Shown piece by piece: positions 60,633 to 64,000 of a DNA stretch of 64,000 nt. The position numbers and the translations under genes are program-made. The stretch comes from Oscillospiraceae bacterium (GTDB lineage: Bacteria > Bacillota > Clostridia > Saccharofermentanales > Saccharofermentanaceae). The notes under the pieces were generated by a model. The model searched no databases. It had not been told where the DNA came from and was given only the letters and a program-made list of their open reading frames with translations. The stretch covers positions 34,556-98,555 of the forward strand of contig CADAIP010000007.1 in the NCBI GenBank assembly GCA_902787975.1, read 5' to 3'. Position 1 is the stretch's first letter. Every line of letters begins with the position of its first letter.

Positions 60633-61580
60633 TCAGAAACCTATCCTTTTCATTTCCTTAACGAGATTTGCCGCATATGTCTCCGTGCCTAAAACATTAG
60701 GATGGAGATTGTCGAGATAATATTCTTCAAGATGCGGAACAAGTGTTAAACCTTCGATTACCTTAACGTTCGGATAAGAGGATACGGTCTTCTTTATGTT
60801 TTCGCAGAAGCTATAGAAAACAGGCAGTTCGTCAATGTGGTCTCCCCTCCAGATCGGAGTGATGCAGAGGATGGGGATCTCAGTTCCGTAAATGCCAGTG
60901 AGGACATCGTAGTATTCCTTAACAACATTCATGTCGTTGTCGCCGTACTGGTTGGTGCCCTGCGCAACGATGATCTTATCGGGCGTGTAACCCGGCATCT
61001 TCATGAGAGATTTGCTGTCGTAGATATAACCTCCGACACCCTGGTTGATGACATCATAATCAAGATATCTGTTGGCGATGCTGACATACGTTTCGGACGA
61101 ACGCAAAGGCCCGTAGCCCTGAGTAATTGAGTCTCCGAGCCATAACACTTTGGTGTTTTTAACAGGTGCCTCATAGGAAGAATCGATCGAGAAGTTCTTT
61201 ACGATAATCGTCGCGTCCGCTGCAAGATAGATAACGACTTTGTGAGTTCCTTCAGGAAGAGAAAACTTGAGAGTTCCTTCTTCACCCATGTCCTTAACGT
61301 AAAAGATCTGATGGCAGAGTCCGTCAACATAAAGCTCAACGGTATCCTCCGAACACTTCCAGATGAACTTATAATCGAAAGACACTTCAGATGCATCAGT
61401 CGTAAATTCAAAAGTCTTTGCAGTAGATGCATCGCATCTCTCGGCCCACATCTCAAATGCGGAATTGAAATATTCCATCTGGGGCTTCGAATACTGGTTT
61501 GCCTTCAGGTAACCGTCTTTTTCTTCGAATTCGTATGCGCCGAAATATATCTTCTTTAATTCTTCGTTAGTCAGTATCAT
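60633..61580 (-). CDS. SGNH/GDSL esterase with N-terminal beta-sandwich
   Basis: 315 residues with no signal peptide. Residues ~1-135 form a beta-sandwich like that of CE2 carbohydrate esterases. The SGNH core follows: WLGDSITQGYG with Ser151, GVGG near 188, VAQGTNQYG and DNLHPNVLG, giving all four blocks. Such enzymes remove acetyl groups from xylan or xylo-oligosaccharides. Its position beside sugar permeases fits intracellular deacetylation of imported oligosaccharides. AAGGAAGG lies before the ATG. Confidence 0.9.
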   Translation of the reverse strand: MILTNEELKKIYFGAYEFEEKDGYLKANQYSKPQMEYFNSAFEMWAERCDASTAKTFEFTTDASEVSFDYKFIWKCSEDTVELYVDGLCHQIFYVKDMGEEGTLKFSLPEGTHKVVIYLAADATIIVKNFSIDSSYEAPVKNTKVLWLGDSITQGYGPLRSSETYVSIANRYLDYDVINQGVGGYIYDSKSLMKMPGYTPDKIIVAQGTNQYGDNDMNVVKEYYDVLTGIYGTEIPILCITPIWRGDHIDELPVFYSFCENIKKTVSSYPNVKVIEGLTLVPHLEEYYLDNLHPNVLGTETYAANLVKEMKRIGF

Positions 61581-61606
61581 GTAAAGCCTTCCTTATTGTC
61601 TTAGAA

Positions 61607-61653
61607 ATCTCGAAAATCATATCACTTTATTATCCGCACGACATTGCCGTTTA
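61607..61653 (-). repeat. Tandem copy of the 3' end of the gene at 61668
   Basis: In the gene's orientation the true end AACGGCAATGTGGTGCAGAT CATAAAGTGA plus ATCCGTTTTTCGAGAT-like trailing bases recurs 46 bases on as AACGGCAATGTCGTGCGGAT AATAAAGTGA with TTTTCGAGAT. The copy reads INGNVVRIIK-stop against the real NGNVVQIIK-stop. The stop codons are at 61668-61670 and 61622-61624. Confidence 0.92.
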
Positions 61654-61667
61654 TCTCGAAAAACGGA

Positions 61668-62726
61668 TCACTTTATGATCTGCACCACATTGCCGTTCGC
61701 GTCCCTGACAAAATCATGCGGAGTAACGGGAGCGCCGCAATAGGGACAGCTGGTATGCATTCCGATGATGTATACGCCGCCGCAGTAATTACATGCTTCC
61801 TGGTAGACCACATTAAGATTACATGGCTGGGCTGCCTTGTACTCGGGCGGTATCTTTTCCGGTTTTAAACCTATTACAAGGAAAGGCACACCTATAAAAG
61901 AGAATACAAAAAAGACAACCAGCCATACTGCCATTGTGATGCCGTCAAACGACGGTTTCATTACTTTGGGCCTGTATTCATCAAGTGTTTCCGCGATAGC
62001 CTCATCAACGGAATACGAACTTCGCTCAAGCAGACGTTTATGAAGCGTTCTGTTAAAGTCATCAGTCCTTTTGTCTGTAAAAATATGCTCTGTATCGTCG
62101 CCTATCATCAATTCATAATGCCAGTCATCAAAACCGTTATCCTTGGCCTCTGAAGAATAAACGATCAGAAGATAAACTTCATCATGGTGGAACGTGTTAA
62201 CGTAAAGATCATAGGCATATTGTTCCATGCTGGCATAGTCATCCTGCCATGCACTGTTTTCCACAGTGATGACAGCAGGCACGACGCCCGTCGTCTCATA
62301 GAAAGCCTTTATCGATTTTTTCAGTTCTTTCTTATCCTCGATGACACCCAGCTCATCCTCGATCACATATTGAGGGCTCTTGTCCCTGTCCTCAAAATAC
62401 GTCAGTTTCTTCGGGACATTAACAGATTGGCTGATTCCATAGATCAATGCTAAAACAGCAGGTATCGAAAACATGGAAAATATTACTATTCCCATGACTA
62501 TGGAGAGAACATTTCTCTTACGGATATCGTAATTGGCATATATGAAATGCGGAGTCCGGTCTTTGTAATACAAAAACCTCTTAGCTCCCGGAAACGGCGT
62601 TGAAGATGTGCGTCTTGAGCTGCCGGAACTGCTTCCGTGACTGCTTGAATAGTGGTGGCTGCTTGAAGAGTGACTGCTGCTGTGTGAACCTCCGCTGTGA
62701 GAACCTCCGCCTCCCGAATGTGGCAT
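61668..62726 (-). CDS. TPM-like membrane protein with Ser/His-rich N-terminus and zinc ribbon
   Basis: 352 residues. The first ~45 residues are almost wholly Ser, His and Gly (SGGSHSSSHSSSSHHYSSSH), which might bind metal. A span at ~73-97 precedes an extracytoplasmic TPM-type domain (FYETTGVVPAVITVENSAWQ, EVYLLIVYSS), a second span lies at ~268-288, and a C-terminal zinc ribbon has CNYCGG and CPYCGAP. TPM domains occur in proteins of photosystem repair and of unknown bacterial envelope function. AAGGAGG precedes the ATG. It begins three bases after the stop of the gene at 62730. Confidence 0.75.
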   Translation of the reverse strand: MPHSGGGGSHSGGSHSSSHSSSSHHYSSSHGSSSGSSRRTSSTPFPGAKRFLYYKDRTPHFIYANYDIRKRNVLSIVMGIVIFSMFSIPAVLALIYGISQSVNVPKKLTYFEDRDKSPQYVIEDELGVIEDKKELKKSIKAFYETTGVVPAVITVENSAWQDDYASMEQYAYDLYVNTFHHDEVYLLIVYSSEAKDNGFDDWHYELMIGDDTEHIFTDKRTDDFNRTLHKRLLERSSYSVDEAIAETLDEYRPKVMKPSFDGITMAVWLVVFFVFSFIGVPFLVIGLKPEKIPPEYKAAQPCNLNVVYQEACNYCGGVYIIGMHTSCPYCGAPVTPHDFVRDANGNVVQIIK

Positions 62727-62729
62727 TCC

Positions 62730-63224
62730 TTATTCCTCCTTATTCCATCTCTCGGACTTAATAGCCTTCATAAGGCTGTTTGCGTATTTATAGTGTGATC
62801 CGCCGTACTTGCGGTAGCATGCCCATGTAAGATCTTCTGCGAGAATATTCATGTCACGCCTGTAATGCGTCTCGCTGATCCCGTTGAATAAAACATTGCA
62901 CCTGGCATTTCCGTCTGCCGTAGGGCAGATATAATCACAGGGCACATAACCTTCGGCAGACAGGCCGCAGTTGCCCGTTAAGATGTGGCAGTCAGCTCCG
63001 TCAAGGCACTGATACATCTCAGTCACGGCCTTTTCGAGATCATCAAGAGAAGGCATATCCAAAGGCGTCGGCTCTTCATAAGGCTCGTTGAACGGAATGA
63101 TCTGCTGCAGACGGTTGAACAGATCCCTGCTCATCACGAAAGCATTCTTCTCAACTTCCTTGATCTCACTCCATGAATCCTTGACTACGTCTTTTACAGA
63201 ATCCGTACGGTTCTCACTATTCAT
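62730..63224 (-). CDS. Small Cys-containing soluble protein
   Basis: 164 residues, no signal peptide. A helical N-terminus is followed by a Cys-rich middle (ADCHILTGNCGLSAEGYVPC, DYICPTADGNARC) that could hold metal. The end RDMNILAEDLTWACYRKYGG is helical. No family is recognised. GGGAGAT before the ATG at 63224 sets the start. It is coupled to the TPM-like gene downstream by a three-base gap and follows a lipoprotein gene by 31 bases, so the three probably form an operon. Confidence 0.62.
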   Translation of the reverse strand: MNSENRTDSVKDVVKDSWSEIKEVEKNAFVMSRDLFNRLQQIIPFNEPYEEPTPLDMPSLDDLEKAVTEMYQCLDGADCHILTGNCGLSAEGYVPCDYICPTADGNARCNVLFNGISETHYRRDMNILAEDLTWACYRKYGGSHYKYANSLMKAIKSERWNKEE

Positions 63225-63255
63225 GATCACATCTCCCGGTCAATAAAAAAGGTTA

Positions 63256-63744
63256 TTATTTTTCTTCATATTCGATATGTTCGATATTATCTTCCAGATA
63301 TATTATATCTGCTGATTCATAGACGTTCCATTCATTTTCATCGCCGCCGTCAACTACGGAATATACGGGAACATAATATTCGCCGCCTTCGTAGAACATC
63401 AAAAACTCATAATCGTAATCATCACCATAAGGAACTTTTCTCCATCCGCAGTCTTCGAAAATGCCGGGAAACTTTTCCATCACCAGTTCAGCAACTTCTT
63501 CTGCCGTCTCCATCTTAACTTCTGTATCTATATTCCTGAAATCAGCGCTGTTAAACATCGTTGCATGAACCATAAGGCAGAATCTTCCAGGCTTCTCATC
63601 ATATTCGGGATACTTCTTTTCGACCCGGGCAATAACAATCTGCGCGTTCTTCTTCGGATCTTTTGAATAACGGTTGCCGCACGCGCACATCGCGAAAACC
63701 ATAACCATGGTCATGAGCATTGCAGCAAGGCGTTTTGTAATCAT
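63256..63744 (-). CDS. Lipoprotein of unknown function
   Basis: 162 residues with signal peptide and lipobox MCAC (Cys22). The mature domain has helices (KKNAQIVIARVEKKYP, TAEEVAELVMEKFPG) and a beta-rich acidic end (VDGGDENEWNVYESADIIYL). CGGG-type ribosome site ACGGGGTT lies before the ATG at 63744. It leads the group with the two genes downstream. No family is recognised. Confidence 0.65.
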   Translation of the reverse strand: MITKRLAAMLMTMVMVFAMCACGNRYSKDPKKNAQIVIARVEKKYPEYDEKPGRFCLMVHATMFNSADFRNIDTEVKMETAEEVAELVMEKFPGIFEDCGWRKVPYGDDYDYEFLMFYEGGEYYVPVYSVVDGGDENEWNVYESADIIYLEDNIEHIEYEEK

Positions 63745-63852
63745 GGTAAACCCCGTCCTCATATTTCCAAATGTTTTATCCCGTAAAGTTAATTATAGCA
63801 AATATGGCAATGTCAAAACACAAAGAGGCCTGTCAGATGGTGAGTACCTATT

Positions 63853-63884
63853 TCGTACAGTAACTGAGGTCGTTTACTGTACGA
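63853..63884. repeat. Intergenic hairpin TCGTACAGTAA/TTACTGTACGA
   Basis: Perfect 11-bp stem with a ten-base loop, in the 256-base stretch between the lipoprotein gene and the right edge. It resembles the hairpins of the other intergenic arrays in size, with ATTTCG at the arm. The remaining sequence to 64000 shows no gene. Confidence 0.7.
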
Positions 63885-64000
63885 TTTACGTATTCCTTCC
63901 CGAAAATAAGTCAAGTCCAAAGTTTTGTGTAAATTCAATCCTTAGTATAATTTGCTTTCTTTTGCCAAGAACTTTGAGTGGAGCGTAGCGGAACGAGGAG

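Overview
The window looks like chromosomal DNA from a low-to-mid GC member of the Bacillota, most likely class Clostridia and probably an anaerobic gut or rumen fibre degrader. This is inferred from strong AGGAGG-type ribosome sites, many lipoproteins with Gram-positive style lipoboxes, SUFU-domain and zinc-ribbon/LRR proteins, several GGDEF proteins, and glycoside hydrolases of the GH31 and GH43 families. No rRNA, tRNA, CRISPR array, phage block or complete insertion sequence was seen.

Layout. 1-3.3 kb: a cut-off methyltransferase, a TetR-type regulator with a YczE/YitT-like membrane protein, a 3' fragment of a short-chain dehydrogenase, and an AT-rich MerR-type gene with a textbook 19-bp-spacer promoter. 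3.3-28 kb: mostly cell-envelope proteins. These include a membrane-anchored Ntn hydrolase, at least nine lipoproteins, a dCache-HAMP-GGDEF sensor, a solute-binding-like lipoprotein, DUF3592-like and zinc-ribbon membrane proteins, two GNAT acetyltransferases, an esterase and a transglutaminase-like surface protein. 28-36 kb: small cytosolic enzymes (kinase-fold protein, P-loop kinase, NUDIX), a 7TM-like GGDEF protein and a second DUF3592-like protein. 36-41 kb: a likely operon on the minus strand with a small protein, a LacI-type sensor fused to GGDEF, a GH31 alpha-xylosidase and a SUFU protein. 41-53 kb: PatB-type C-S lyase plus MATE exporter, a SPOUT methyltransferase, HU, a polysaccharide deacetylase lipoprotein, a GH43 enzyme, a second MATE exporter and a double cNMP-binding protein behind a near-consensus promoter. 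53-64 kb: zinc-ribbon protein, phosphodiesterase plus HAD phosphatase, HEAT-repeat protein, acyltransferase, two divergent sugar ABC permeases, an SGNH esterase and a TPM-like membrane protein group.

Working together. Alpha-xylosidase, GH43, SGNH esterase, polysaccharide deacetylase and sugar permeases point to use of xylan or xyloglucan. The LacI-GGDEF protein beside the xylosidase suggests that sugar sensing feeds cyclic-di-GMP signalling.

The most unusual signal is between genes. At five loci (31.5, 34.2, 44.3, 49.0 and 61.6 kb) the last 10-15 codons of a gene, including the stop codon, recur as decaying tandem copies just downstream of the stop. A sixth (54.0 kb) is probable. At other loci (10.6, 18.8, 25.2, 29.5, 33.4, 46.6 kb) the gap after a stop codon holds hairpins whose stem sequence is private to that locus. 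The loops or spacers often carry TTTTCG/CGAAAA. I do not recognise these as a described element.
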